DNA from: Salegentibacter sp.
GTDB lineage: Bacteria; Bacteroidota; Bacteroidia; Flavobacteriales; Flavobacteriaceae
Assembly (NCBI GenBank): GCA_024635795.1
Contig: JAGXIH010000016.1
Span: 24,665 to 88,664 of the forward strand
Direction of reading: 5' to 3'
Length of the DNA: 64,000 bases
The translations under genes and the position numbers were made by a program. Under the pieces are notes generated by a model. The model ran no database searches. It worked only from the letters and a program-made list of their open reading frames with translations, and was not told the origin of the DNA. Positions 1 through 8,521 of this stretch are shown here, in pieces (positions within the stretch are counted from its first letter, which is position 1; every line of letters starts with the position of its first letter).

Positions 1-439
1 TGTCATTTTTAACAGATAGGCTTTCAGCTAGATTTAAATATTTGTGAGCCCGGTTGCTATCTTTTTCTGCAATGAGGATTTTGGCGTAATTTATATAGCT
101 ATAGGCCAACCCCATATCATCTTCGATTTCCCGTTGGATGGAAATAGCACGATTCAATTCGGTAGTAGCTCTGCTATATTCATGCCGGATGTAGTACAGC
201 TTAGCCAGAATGCTACTTGAAAGTGCGATATACTGTTTGTTTTCTATGGCTTTTGAAAATTCCAGGGAAGTATTTAGCTGCTGCAGGGCCTGATCGAAAT
301 CCAGAATATTTATTGATTTTTCAGCTTCACCCAGTAGTTTCCGGATTTTTGTATTGGTTTCTTCCACCTCATCAACATCCTGGGATGGGAAGGTAAACAA
401 GAACAACATAAAAAATACCCATATATGCGTAATGTTCAT
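1..439 (-). CDS. TPR-repeat protein, N-terminal part (cut by window edge)
   Basis: Reading the reverse strand from an ATG at 439 gives an open frame of about 146 codons that runs off the window start. It begins with a hydrophobic stretch (about residues 5-18, IWVFFMLFLFTF) that looks like a signal peptide or membrane anchor. A helical region with TPR-like features follows (ALQQLNTSLEFSKAIEN, LAYSYINYAKILIAEKD, RAHKYLNLAESL). In Bacteroidota such N-termini often belong to TPR-containing sensor kinases or LuxR-type regulators, but the output domain is outside the window. The gap to the GAPDH stop at 480 is 40 bases. Confidence 0.7.
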   Translation of the reverse strand, partial: MNITHIWVFFMLFLFTFPSQDVDEVEETNTKIRKLLGEAEKSINILDFDQALQQLNTSLEFSKAIENKQYIALSSSILAKLYYIRHEYSRATTELNRAISIQREIEDDMGLAYSYINYAKILIAEKDSNRAHKYLNLAESLSVKND

Positions 440-479
440 CACTTGGGGTGGTTGGCGACTAATTAGTTGTTAAATATAG

Positions 480-1487
480 TTAATTATCATTAACCGCTGA
501 AATTAAATCGATAAGCCTACTGGAATAGCCTATTTCATTGTCGTACCAGCCGATAAGTTTAACAAGTTTTCCGCCAATCACAGAGGTCATTTGGGCGTCA
601 AAAATGCAGGAATGAGTGTTTCCCTGTATATCTATTGAAACTATGGGGTCTTCGGTATAACTTAAGATTCCTTTGAAGCTTGTTTCTGAAGCTTCCTTAA
701 ACAGTTTGTTTACTTCCTCGATTGAGGTTTGTTTCTTGATATTAAGGGTCATATCGGTTAAGGAACCGTTGGGGACGGGAACCCGAATTCCGCAGCCGCC
801 AATAACATCCTGTAAATCGGGGAAAATGTGCGTTAAGGCCTTGGCAGCGCCCGTTGTGGTTGGAATAATAGATTGTGCTGCAGCCCTGCTTCGTCTAAGG
901 TCACGGTGTGGTTTATCATGCAGGCTTTGATCTGATGTATAAGAATGAACCGTGGTGATATAAGCCTGTTCTACTTCAAAATTATCGTGAATAATTTTAA
1001 GCATGGGTGCGGCATTATTGGTAGTACAGGAAGCATTGGAGATAATTTTCTCTGTACCGTCAAGAATATGCTCATTTACTCCTAATACCACCATTTTGAT
1101 CTTGTCGTCCTGTGGTGGTACAGAAAGGATCACTTTCTTCACGCCTTCCTTTAAATGATGCCGAAGATCTTCGGTTGTTTTAAATTTTCCGGAAGCTTCA
1201 ACTACATAATCAACTTTATAATTCTGCCAGTTTAGTTCTTGAGGATAAGATTTGTTTAGGAGTTTTACCGAATTTCCGTCAATAATAAAACCATCTTCAG
1301 AAGCACGAACTTCATTTTTCAGAACTCCGTGAATACTGTCATATTTCAGTAAATGAATAAGGGTGGGGGCGTCAGCAACATCATTTACGGCTACAACCCT
1401 GATATGGGGGTGCCCAATTAACAACCTGAAAAGGTTACGCCCTATGCGACCAAAACCATTTATGGCTATATTGATTTTTGCCGGCAT
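480..1487 (-). CDS. gap: Type I glyceraldehyde-3-phosphate dehydrogenase
   Basis: Cytosolic enzyme that interconverts glyceraldehyde 3-phosphate and 1,3-bisphosphoglycerate in glycolysis/gluconeogenesis. The 335 residues are full family length. The Rossmann motif NGFGRIGR lies at 10-17, the NAD-specificity Asp at 36 (VND), the catalytic Cys at 154 in NASCTTN and its partner His at 181 (TTVHSYTSDQ). The usual second Cys of SCTTNCLAP is Asn here (SCTTNNAAP). That fits a divergent paralogue, and flavobacteria often carry more than one GAPDH. The gene starts 13 bases after the lipA stop, so the two are probably cotranscribed. Erythrose-4-phosphate dehydrogenase is a less likely alternative. Confidence 0.93.
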   Translation of the reverse strand: MPAKINIAINGFGRIGRNLFRLLIGHPHIRVVAVNDVADAPTLIHLLKYDSIHGVLKNEVRASEDGFIIDGNSVKLLNKSYPQELNWQNYKVDYVVEASGKFKTTEDLRHHLKEGVKKVILSVPPQDDKIKMVVLGVNEHILDGTEKIISNASCTTNNAAPMLKIIHDNFEVEQAYITTVHSYTSDQSLHDKPHRDLRRSRAAAQSIIPTTTGAAKALTHIFPDLQDVIGGCGIRVPVPNGSLTDMTLNIKKQTSIEEVNKLFKEASETSFKGILSYTEDPIVSIDIQGNTHSCIFDAQMTSVIGGKLVKLIGWYDNEIGYSSRLIDLISAVNDN

Positions 1488-1500
1488 TGAAAGCTCTTGC

Positions 1501-2379
1501 TTAGTTTATGTGTTTTTGTGCTTTATAAGAGGAGCGTACCAAGGCGCTGCTTTCTACGTGTCGGAATCCAAGATCCAGTCCAATAGCCTCATATTTTTTG
1601 AATTGATCGGGAGTTACGAATTGTTTCACCGGTAGATGTTTTTTGCTGGGTTGAAGATATTGCCCAATGGTTACCACATCTACTCCTGCATCTCTTAGAT
1701 CGTGAAGGGTTTTGATAACTTCTTCTTCCTGTTCTCCAAGACCAAGCATTATACCCGATTTTGTGCGGTTGATGCCTTGATCTTTCAGGTAGCGTAAAAC
1801 TTCCAGGCTTCGCTCGTATTTTGCCTGAATTCTAACTTCCCGGGTTAAGCGTTTTACGGTTTCCATATTGTGTGAAACCACTTCCGGAGCAACTTCAATA
1901 ATACGATCTAAATTTCTTTCATTTCCCTGGAAATCGGGAATAAGGGTTTCCAGTGTGGTTTCAGGATTCATTCTTCGAATGGCCTTTACCGTTTCAGCCC
2001 AGATGATAGACCCCATATCTTTAAGATCATCACGGTCTACACTGGTGACTACCGCGTGTTTGATCTTCATGAGTTTAATAGAACGGGCAACTTTTTCAGG
2101 TTCATCCCAATCTACTGTTTCCGGTCTTCCTGTTTTAACTCCGCAAAATCCGCAGGAGCGGGTACAGACATTTCCCAGGATCATAAAAGTGGCAGTACCT
2201 TCACTCCAGCATTCACCCATATTAGGGCAGCTTCCGGAGGTACAAATAGTATGAAGGTCATATTTGTCTACCAGGTTACGTAACTCGGTGTATTTTTTTC
2301 CGGTGGGTAATTTAACCCTTAACCATTTAGGTTTGGATTTTGTCCTGGTTTCTTTAGGGGAAATTGTCTCTGTACTCAT
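1501..2379 (-). CDS. lipA: Lipoyl synthase (radical SAM)
   Basis: Inserts two sulfurs into protein-bound octanoyl groups to make lipoate for pyruvate and 2-oxoglutarate dehydrogenases. With the start at 2379 the protein has 292 residues. The auxiliary-cluster cysteines are C46, C51 and C57 ([12 protein letters not shown]). The radical-SAM cysteines are C72, C76 and C79 (CTRSCGFC). The C-terminal RSSY serine ligand is present. An in-frame ATG at 2391 would add four residues, but a -7 box at 2397-2404 puts the transcript start at about 2391, which favours 2379. The gap gene follows 13 bases downstream. Confidence 0.96.
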   Translation of the reverse strand: MSTETISPKETRTKSKPKWLRVKLPTGKKYTELRNLVDKYDLHTICTSGSCPNMGECWSEGTATFMILGNVCTRSCGFCGVKTGRPETVDWDEPEKVARSIKLMKIKHAVVTSVDRDDLKDMGSIIWAETVKAIRRMNPETTLETLIPDFQGNERNLDRIIEVAPEVVSHNMETVKRLTREVRIQAKYERSLEVLRYLKDQGINRTKSGIMLGLGEQEEEVIKTLHDLRDAGVDVVTIGQYLQPSKKHLPVKQFVTPDQFKKYEAIGLDLGFRHVESSALVRSSYKAQKHIN

Positions 2380-2396
2380 AGCAAAATTCAATTGGT

Positions 2397-2404
2397 CAAA
2401 GATA
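2397..2404 (-). promoter_or_regulatory. -7 box for lipA-gap
   Basis: The reverse strand reads TATCTTTG, an exact match to the Bacteroidota TAnnTTTG element, 18 bases before the chosen lipA start. No clear -33 TTG is seen. Confidence 0.55.
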
Positions 2405-2452
2405 CAATAATCTGTTTAACTGCATAAATTAGACAGCCTTTGTTCTTATTGC

Positions 2453-3025
2453 TTACAGCCTGTTTCTGTTTTCAATAATCTCTGCCAGAAGTTTTTTGGC
2501 CCTAAGGAGTTTAACCTTAACATTGTTCATAGGTTCATCAAGGGCTTCGGCGATTTCTTTATAGGATTTCTCCTGAAAATATCTAAGGTTGATCACTTCC
2601 TGGTAATGGGGTTTCAACTGCTTGATATCGGTTAGTAATTGAGCAAGATGCTGGTCCTTGATGAGTTTGTCTTCAATGGTAGGGGTTTCATCGGCGATTC
2701 TGTGAACCTGGGTAACGTTTTCTGAAGTGGTTTTAGATCTTATTGAAGCGTTTCTTTTTCTGATAAGATCTACATGAAGATTTTTTGAGATTGCTATTAA
2801 CCAGGTGCTGAAGGAGTAATTCTCGTCGAAAGTATGAATCTTGTTAAAGGCCTTGGAAAAAGTCTGAATACTGATGTCTTCAGCCTCATACTCATCCCTG
2901 GTCTTTTTAAGCTGAAAACCATACACGTCATTCCAGAATTTATCCAGGAGATAATTGAAAGCAGCCTGGTTCCCATCTTTGGCGGCTTTTATTTTGGTAA
3001 GCAGCTCCTCCCGGTTTATTTCCAA
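2453..3025 (-). CDS. ECF-type RNA polymerase sigma factor
   Basis: 190-residue sigma-70 family protein of group 4 (ECF) layout. The region 2 core is around residues 55-90 (SFSTWLIAISKNLHVDLIRKR). The region 4 helix-turn-helix is near the C-terminus (VINLRYFQEKSYKEIAEALD followed by VKVKLLRAKKLL). Its start overlaps the end of the upstream glycosyltransferase by 10 bases, so the two are translationally linked. No anti-sigma gene lies next to it. In Bacteroidota such orphan ECF factors are often general stress or envelope regulators; the target regulon cannot be read here. Confidence 0.9.
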   Translation of the reverse strand: MEINREELLTKIKAAKDGNQAAFNYLLDKFWNDVYGFQLKKTRDEYEAEDISIQTFSKAFNKIHTFDENYSFSTWLIAISKNLHVDLIRKRNASIRSKTTSENVTQVHRIADETPTIEDKLIKDQHLAQLLTDIKQLKPHYQEVINLRYFQEKSYKEIAEALDEPMNNVKVKLLRAKKLLAEIIENRNRL

Positions 3026-4119
3026 TGGCTTGGTTTTGAGAAAATATTAGCTATAAATATGCTTAATTGCGATAGGATTAAAAATACTTCTAAAAACGGA
3101 AATAACCAAACCACATCTGTTTCCCCAAGTTTCCGTGCCGATTTGTAATAGATCAGAAACTCCAGCAACAAAAGAAGACCTAAAACCGATAGTACAATTG
3201 CCGGATAAACCTGTGCTATTAAAAGGATGGGCAGTAAAAACCAGAATAATAATTTCGAGCTGAAAAATAAGCCCAGTAGTAATTTATGCTTTGACCGATA
3301 GTGTTTAGCAACAGAAGCGTGTCTTCTTTTCTGTTGAAACCATTCTTTAAAAGTTTTCTTGGGAACACTTCGGGTAATTGCTTCTTTATCAAAGCAGATA
3401 GCTGTGTTGCGTGCGGTGGCGGCTTCATTCACAAAAAGATCATCATCCCCCGAGCGCAGATGCAAATGACTGGCAAACCCCTTATGCGCATAAAATTCTT
3501 CTGAAGTATAAGCCAGATTTCGGCCTACTCCCATATAAGGACTTCCTAGCCTGGCATATGAAAAATACTGAATGGCAGTAAGCAGGGTTTCAAACCTTAT
3601 CAATTTATTCAAAAAAGAGTTTTTATGCTTAAAATAACCACCGTAACCCAGAATAATACTTTTCTCGGCACTAAAATTCTGGACCATTCCCGCGATCCAT
3701 TTGTTAGTTTGAGGGGCACAGTCGGCATCGGTGAATAAGAGGTGGGAGTTCCTGGCCTTTTTTATACCAAGAGTAAGAGCATATTTTTTATTCGCCCAGA
3801 AAGCTTCGTTATTCTGAACATTCACAATCTTTATACGGTCGTCTATTTTCTGAAATTCCTCGATAACCTCGAGAGTACTATCTGTAGAAGCATCATTGAT
3901 TACTATAACCTCAAAATCGGGATAATCCTGTGCCAGAATAGAGGGAAGAAAATTCCTTAGATTTTCAGCTTCATTTTTTGCACAAATAATTACAGAAACC
4001 GGAAAACCAGCTTTTTGAGACTTTCGGTTTCTGGCATTGGAAAACGAAAGAAAAGCCAGGAAAAAAATGAAGTTGATTAAACTGAATAATAAATAGAAAC
4101 CGAGTAAAGTGAGGGCCAT
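3016..4119 (-). CDS. Membrane glycosyltransferase, family 2
   Basis: 367-residue GT-A transferase. It has an N-terminal transmembrane segment (about 5-27), a nucleotide-sugar fold starting VSVIICAKNEAENL, a DxD-type site (FTDADCAP), a SGDDDLF motif, a QKRRH motif that resembles the processive Q-x-x-R-W site, and two C-terminal membrane segments. This layout is typical of inner-membrane transferases building cell-surface polysaccharide or glycolipid. It lies 4 bases after a small Cys-rich membrane protein and overlaps the sigma factor gene, giving a three-gene operon. A second transferase of the same layout is at 48891-50045. The sugar substrate is unknown. Confidence 0.88.
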   Translation of the reverse strand: MALTLLGFYLLFSLINFIFFLAFLSFSNARNRKSQKAGFPVSVIICAKNEAENLRNFLPSILAQDYPDFEVIVINDASTDSTLEVIEEFQKIDDRIKIVNVQNNEAFWANKKYALTLGIKKARNSHLLFTDADCAPQTNKWIAGMVQNFSAEKSIILGYGGYFKHKNSFLNKLIRFETLLTAIQYFSYARLGSPYMGVGRNLAYTSEEFYAHKGFASHLHLRSGDDDLFVNEAATARNTAICFDKEAITRSVPKKTFKEWFQQKRRHASVAKHYRSKHKLLLGLFFSSKLLFWFLLPILLIAQVYPAIVLSVLGLLLLLEFLIYYKSARKLGETDVVWLFPFLEVFLILSQLSIFIANIFSKPSHWK

Positions 4120-4123
4120 TCAG

Positions 4124-4339
4124 TTATGAAATCTGTTTCCCTTCCTTATCGGTGCTGCAATTACCCATTTCTTCAGGCATCTTTCCACAAAAACTGCAGG
4201 ATTCGCCGTCTTTATTTAAATACGGACTTTGGCTGGCGCAGGTTCCGGCAAATTTTCCGTCTTTCTTGCTCCAGATCTTTATAGCAAGCCCTGCAAATGC
4301 AAGAGCAAGCAATACTATACTTATAATTATTAATTTCAT
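4124..4339 (-). CDS. Small Cys-rich membrane protein
   Basis: 71-residue protein with one N-terminal membrane helix (residues 2-23) and a short soluble tail carrying four cysteines (C34, C48, C51, C61; CSFCG and GNC). The four cysteines could bind a metal or form disulfides. The start at 4339 is preferred over an in-frame upstream ATG at 4402 because a TATTTTTG box sits at 4358-4365. It is the first gene of the operon with the glycosyltransferase and sigma factor. I do not recognise a characterised family, though similar short proteins are common in flavobacteria. Confidence 0.75.
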   Translation of the reverse strand: MKLIIISIVLLALAFAGLAIKIWSKKDGKFAGTCASQSPYLNKDGESCSFCGKMPEEMGNCSTDKEGKQIS

Positions 4340-4357
4340 GGTGATAGATTTCTTCTG

Positions 4358-4365
4358 CAAAAATA
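4358..4365 (-). promoter_or_regulatory. -7 box for small protein-GT2-sigma operon
   Basis: The reverse strand reads TATTTTTG (TAnnTTTG), 18 bases before the start at 4339. It lies inside the longer alternative frame and so argues against the upstream start. Confidence 0.5.
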
Positions 4366-4505
4366 ACAATAAAAACAGGATTGGTAAAATTAGACGGTAC
4401 ATTAGGAAAAGCTTTACATTATTTAACTAAACATTATGCGTAAAACTCTAATAATGTTTATGTTGCGCGATAAATTTGCAGGTTAATAAACTAAATAATT
4501 CAATT

Positions 4506-5126
4506 ATGAAAATCAGTAAGATTTTAGTTATACTATTTCTAGGCTTTTTTGTGTTTACTTCGTGTGAAGATGGAAAGAAAAAAGCTGAAGAAGAAAAAGA
4601 AAGTTTAGAAAGGCAAGAAGCAGAACGAGCCGCTGAATTGCAGGCCGAAGAAGAACGCATGGAATGGGAAGCAAACAGTATTGCCGCAAAAACTATGGAA
4701 GATGATTCACTGAGCTCTTTCTCTGGAGCTTTACAGAATGCCGAACTTGCGCAAACCTTTACTGAAGAGGAGGGACCATATACTATTTTTGCTCCTACCA
4801 ATGAGGCATTCGAGAAGGTAGACCAGGCCATTTTGGATACTTTAATGAAAAGTGAAAACCGTGAAATGTTAAGCGATGTGCTTAAATATCACGTAGTGGA
4901 GGATGAGATCACTGCAAAAGAACTTTCTGAAAGAATTGACGAGGGGAATGGTGAATATTCCTTAACTACCTTAACCGGTACTTCGCTTACTGCTCTTAAG
5001 AGTGGAGATGATATCCTCCTAAAAGGTGAGAATGGTAACACCGCTAAAATCACTAAAACTGATTTAGAGGCCTCAAACGGTGTCATTCATCAAATAGATG
5101 GGGTAGTGATGCGGAAGAAATCTTAG
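4506..5126 (+). CDS. Fasciclin-domain lipoprotein
   Basis: 206 residues. A lipoprotein signal ends at C20 (FVFTSC). Residues 24-58 are an unusually charged Lys/Glu/Arg helix, probably a coiled coil or spacer. Residues 60-205 form a single fasciclin (FAS1) domain with the hallmark PYTIFAPTNEAF at 91-102 and a closing GVIHQIDGVVM segment. FAS1 domains mediate adhesion or matrix binding, so this is probably envelope-anchored. The start at ATG 4506 is preferred over the frame opening at 4476 because it directly yields a lipoprotein signal. The gene stands alone and ends at a strong hairpin. Confidence 0.88.
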   Translation: MKISKILVILFLGFFVFTSCEDGKKKAEEEKESLERQEAERAAELQAEEERMEWEANSIAAKTMEDDSLSSFSGALQNAELAQTFTEEEGPYTIFAPTNEAFEKVDQAILDTLMKSENREMLSDVLKYHVVEDEITAKELSERIDEGNGEYSLTTLTGTSLTALKSGDDILLKGENGNTAKITKTDLEASNGVIHQIDGVVMRKKS

Positions 5127-5160
5127 AACTTTGTAAAATTTACAAAGCTTAAAAATTAAA

Positions 5161-5187
5161 ACTACCGGCAATCCGGTAGTTTTTTTA
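5161..5187 (+). terminator. Rho-independent terminator after the fasciclin gene
   Basis: ACTACCGG-CAAT-CCGGTAGT forms an 8-bp stem with a 4-base loop, followed by seven T. It is 34 bases after the stop codon. Confidence 0.88.
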
Positions 5188-5211
5188 TGTCGTAGGGTGT
5201 AAAATTGGGGT

Positions 5212-5249
5212 AAAAAAAAGCTTCATTTCCTGTAAAGGAAATGAAGCTT
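5212..5249 (-). terminator. Terminator of the TPP riboswitch transcript
   Basis: On the reverse strand a 14-bp stem (AAGCTTCATTTCCT with AGGAAATGAAGCTT, 4-base loop) is followed by a run of T. It starts about 30 bases after the riboswitch aptamer and so looks like its expression platform or end. Confidence 0.85.
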
Positions 5250-5278
5250 CTCTAATAAGGCATTCAGCCTCGCTAGAT

Positions 5279-5353
5279 TCAATAATTCCTACACTGGGAT
5301 TATCCAGATCAGGTTATGCGGGTATAATCTCAGCCTAAGCACCCCGATATTGA
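5279..5353 (-). promoter_or_regulatory. TPP (thiamine pyrophosphate) riboswitch aptamer, no downstream gene
   Basis: The reverse strand carries the THI-box core in order: GGGGTGCTTAGGCTGAGA, then ACCCGC, then AACCTGATCTGGATAAT, then CCCAGTGTAGGA. The flanks TCAATA (5353-5348) and TATTGA (5284-5279) pair to close stem P1. TPP riboswitches normally control thiamine synthesis or uptake genes. Here the transcript runs into a strong terminator at 5249-5212 and then the 3' end of a gene on the opposite strand. No open frame with a plausible start lies in between. A weak -7 box (TATCTTTA, 5366-5359) sits just upstream. The rest of 5127-5453 holds only terminators. Confidence 0.9.
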
Positions 5354-5453
5354 TATATTAAAGATAGAAAATAAAAAGAGGGAGTTTGATAAGAAACTCT
5401 TAAAAAAAAGCTTTTTAAGTCGTAGGAGCTGTTAAATATTTTCTTACAAAGAT

Positions 5454-6467
5454 TTAAAATATATTCACTTCGGCTTCCAGCTTTATTCCGAACTCTGAAT
5501 ATATCTTATTCCTGATTTCATGAGAAAGGTCCAGTAACTCTTCGCCTGTAGCCTCGCCGTAGTTTACCAGCACCAGCGCCTGGTTTTGATGCACCCCGGC
5601 ATCGCCTCTGCGGTAGCCTTTTAAACCTGCCCTGTCAATAAGCCAGCCGGCGGGTACTTTTACTTTGTCTTCATCCACGGGATAAGAAGGGATTTCCGGG
5701 AATTTTTCCTGAAGCTTTAAATATTTCTCTCTTCTGATAATTGGATTCTTAAAAAAACTTCCACTGTTGCCAAGCACCCGAGGGTCTGGTAATTTAGACT
5801 GCCGGATTGCGATTACTGCATTGGAAATATCCTGTATGCCCGGTTGGGCTATTTTTTCTTTAACCAACCAATCGTTTATGGCCCCATATCCGGTGTGCAA
5901 TTTGTGTTGGTTTTTACTCAACCTAAACCTTACCGAGGTAATGATGTATTCGCCCTTTAATCTTTGTTTGAAAACTGAATTTCTATAACCGAATTCACAA
6001 TCTTCAGGCTTGAAGTTTACCTCTTCCAGAGTTTGTATATGTATTGCGGTGCAGGATTCAAAAACATCTTTCAACTCTACGCCATAGGCACCAATATTCT
6101 GAATAGGGGCTGTTCCTACGTTTCCTGGAATTAGTGAGAGATTTTCAAGTCCGCCGAAGTCATGCTCCAGCGTCCATAGTACAAATTGATGCCAGTTTTC
6201 ACCGGCATTGGCTTCAACCACAACTTCATTTTTAGTTTCAGAAATGATCTGTCTTCCGGTTAAGCCAATATGAAGCACTGTTTTGTTAATATCCCGGGTG
6301 AGGAGCATATTACTGCCGCCACCCAGGATAAATATTTCTGATGCATAGGTTTGCTGAAGTGCTTTCCTTAATTCTTCCGAAGAAGAAACCGAAATAAACT
6401 TTCTGGCATTTACGTCAATACCAAATGTGTTGTAATTCTTTAAAGAGATATTTTCAGAAACCTGCAT
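5454..6467 (-). CDS. murB: UDP-N-acetylenolpyruvoylglucosamine reductase
   Basis: FAD/NADPH enzyme that makes UDP-N-acetylmuramate for peptidoglycan. 337 residues, type I MurB. The FAD-binding motifs are LGGGSNMLL (48-56) and PGNVGTAPIQNIGAYG (114-129). Catalytic Arg is R162 (GYRNS). The proton-donor Ser is S237 (GNSGSFFKNP). The C-terminal Glu is in LEAEVNIF. It starts 6 bases after the aminotransferase stop, so the two form an operon. Confidence 0.96.
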   Translation of the reverse strand: MQVSENISLKNYNTFGIDVNARKFISVSSSEELRKALQQTYASEIFILGGGSNMLLTRDINKTVLHIGLTGRQIISETKNEVVVEANAGENWHQFVLWTLEHDFGGLENLSLIPGNVGTAPIQNIGAYGVELKDVFESCTAIHIQTLEEVNFKPEDCEFGYRNSVFKQRLKGEYIITSVRFRLSKNQHKLHTGYGAINDWLVKEKIAQPGIQDISNAVIAIRQSKLPDPRVLGNSGSFFKNPIIRREKYLKLQEKFPEIPSYPVDEDKVKVPAGWLIDRAGLKGYRRGDAGVHQNQALVLVNYGEATGEELLDLSHEIRNKIYSEFGIKLEAEVNIF

Positions 6468-6473
6468 ATCAAC

Positions 6474-7664
6474 TTATTTGTCGTATTGCTTTAAGGCTAC
6501 TTCCAATATTTCAATAGCTCGTATCAGGTTTTCTTTTTTCAGCACATAGGCAATACGAACCTGATTAAGGCCGGTATTGGGTGTGGAATAGAATCCTGCA
6601 GCAGGGGCTACCATAATGGTTTCGTTGTCCATTTGGAATTCTTCCAGCAACCATTGCGCAAAATCATCGGCATTCTCAACCGGGAGTTCGGCGATGCAGT
6701 AAAATGCTCCCTTTGGTTTGGCCACCTTCACGCCTTCAATTTTTTCCAGGCCTTCTATGAGAATATTTCTTCTGCTGGTGTATTCTTCAATTACTTCATC
6801 AAAATATTCCTGCGGGGTATCCAAAGCAGCTTCACTGGCAATCTGGGCAAAAGTTGGAGGACTAAGCCTGGCCTGTGCAAATTTCATGGCGGTTTTCATC
6901 ACCTCCTGGTTTTTTGATACCAGGCAACCAATCCTGGCGCCGCACATACTGTAACGCTTGGAAACAGAATCAACCATAATGGCATTCTGCGCAAGTTTAG
7001 GAATACTCATAATAGAGTGATGTTTTACTCCATCGTAAGCGAATTCGCGGTAAACTTCGTCTGCTACGATAAAAAGATCGTGTTTAAGGGCAACCTCTGC
7101 AAGCTGCTCGATTTCTTCTTTGGTGTACAAATAACCGGTTGGATTTCCTGGATTACATAGAATAATTGCTTTGGTTTTGTCGCTTATCAAAGCTTCAAAA
7201 TCTGAAATAGGAGGTAAAGCAAAATTATTCTCTATGGAACTTTTTATCGGTACAATGTTTACTCCTGAAGCGGTAGCAAAGCCATTGTAATTGGCGTAAA
7301 ATGGTTCGGGAATTATTACTTCGTCCCCGGGATCGGTAATGCTACCCATGGCGAACATCAAAGCTTCGGAACCTCCGGTAGTCACAATAATTTCATCTGC
7401 GTTTACCGGGATATCGTTTTTCTTATAATATGCGGCCAGCTTAGTGCGGTAAGATTCAAAACCTGCTGAATGGCTGTAAGACAGCACCTCAATATCATTG
7501 TTTTTTACTGCATTAAGCGCGGCCTGAGGAGTTTTTATGTCGGGCTGTCCAATGTTTAACTGGTAGATCTTACGACCCTTTCTGGTAGCTGCTTCAGCAT
7601 AAGGTACCAGCTTTCGTATCGGTGACTCGGGCATGTTTCTACCCTTATTAGAAATATTAGGCAT
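6474..7664 (-). CDS. PLP-dependent aminotransferase, class I (aspartate aminotransferase-like)
   Basis: 396-residue fold-type I aminotransferase. Motifs: NIGQPD (37-42), NPGNPTGY (171-178), ADEVYREF (201-208), and the PLP lysine K236 in SVSKRYSMCGARIG. Family members transfer amino groups between aspartate, glutamate, aromatic or branched amino acids and 2-oxo acids; the exact donor cannot be read from sequence. It is the first gene of an operon with murB. The N-terminus (GRNMPESPIRKLVPYAEAA) is strongly flavobacterial and supports the chosen start. Confidence 0.88.
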   Translation of the reverse strand: MPNISNKGRNMPESPIRKLVPYAEAATRKGRKIYQLNIGQPDIKTPQAALNAVKNNDIEVLSYSHSAGFESYRTKLAAYYKKNDIPVNADEIIVTTGGSEALMFAMGSITDPGDEVIIPEPFYANYNGFATASGVNIVPIKSSIENNFALPPISDFEALISDKTKAIILCNPGNPTGYLYTKEEIEQLAEVALKHDLFIVADEVYREFAYDGVKHHSIMSIPKLAQNAIMVDSVSKRYSMCGARIGCLVSKNQEVMKTAMKFAQARLSPPTFAQIASEAALDTPQEYFDEVIEEYTSRRNILIEGLEKIEGVKVAKPKGAFYCIAELPVENADDFAQWLLEEFQMDNETIMVAPAAGFYSTPNTGLNQVRIAYVLKKENLIRAIEILEVALKQYDK

Positions 7665-7875
7665 GATTTACATTTTTAATGGTATGCAAAAATGCAAAAT
7701 AATTGTCACAAAGAAGGACCACTTTTGATCATTATTTAAGTGAAATATTAATAATAAATTGAGGAATTAAACTTGTGGTTCTTTTATGATGTTTATAAAT
7801 AAAATTAAACTATAACTTTTCAAGAAAAATTGGATGAGACCTGGGGAAATTCTTAATTTTTGCAGAAAAGAAAAT

Positions 7876-7907
7876 AAAAAAACTCCTGCCAATGAGCAGG
7901 AGTTTTT
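7876..7907 (-). terminator. Terminator after the DUF1573 gene
   Basis: AACTCCTGC and GCAGGAGTT form a 9-bp stem with A/T runs on both sides. It acts at least for the DUF1573 gene ending at 7926. Nothing else is seen in 7665-7925. Confidence 0.8.
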
Positions 7908-7925
7908 AGTAAAATTACTGGGTGG

Positions 7926-8312
7926 TTACAAGGTATCGTTGTCTATCACTTTCCCTTTAATCTTAAGGGCTTTGGTAGGAACATCAGAATTTGAATATAC
8001 GGTAACCGTTTTTCTGATTGGACCAACCCTTTTAGTATCGTATTTCACCTCGATCTCTCCGGTTTCCCCGGGCATAATAGCCTCTTCGGGTTTCTTCGGA
8101 ATTGTACATCCACAACTGGAAGTCACATTTTCGATAATTAAAGGTGCATTTCCGGTGTTGGTGAATTCAAAGACACGTACCCCGTCACTACCTTTTTTTA
8201 TTTCGCCGTAATCAATAGTTTCTGTTTTAAATTCCATTTTTGCGGTATTCTGGGCGGTGGCTACACCAACTCCGGCTAAAACAAAAACAGCGATTGCAAT
8301 TAACTTTTTCAT
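7926..8312 (-). CDS. DUF1573 secreted protein
   Basis: 128 residues with a cleavable signal peptide (1-20, ending VATAQ) and one DUF1573 domain, an Ig-like beta-sandwich with the signature FEFTNTGNAPLIIENVTSSCGCT. Such proteins are abundant in Bacteroidota and are periplasmic or surface-exposed. Their function is not known. The tandem cysteines CGC are part of the family signature. Single-gene unit closed by the hairpin at 7876-7907. Confidence 0.9.
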   Translation of the reverse strand: MKKLIAIAVFVLAGVGVATAQNTAKMEFKTETIDYGEIKKGSDGVRVFEFTNTGNAPLIIENVTSSCGCTIPKKPEEAIMPGETGEIEVKYDTKRVGPIRKTVTVYSNSDVPTKALKIKGKVIDNDTL

Positions 8313-8486
8313 ATCTCATTATTTAGAAGTCTTTAAAAGCCTGGGCTTTCAGAGAACTTTGGTTGAACATAGCCTTAAAGAAGGCATTATAATTTAGTTT
8401 TTTCGGAATAGTAAATATAAGCTGAATTAGAGTTATTCACAAAATTATATTCAATTCAACTCCTTTTAAATTCCTTAACTAATGGT

Positions 8487-8494
8487 TACTTTTG
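8487..8494 (+). promoter_or_regulatory. -7 box for valS
   Basis: TACTTTTG matches TAnnTTTG, 28 bases before the valS ATG. It contains the TTG at 8492 that could otherwise be taken as a longer valS start. Confidence 0.55.
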
Positions 8495-8521
8495 CCATTA
8501 TTTTCAAAAATCAGACCAATT

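Noticed and set aside
5127..5278. A small gene controlled by the TPP riboswitch on the reverse strand.
   Set aside because: The only ATG frames are 3 and 12 codons, the second inside the terminator stem.
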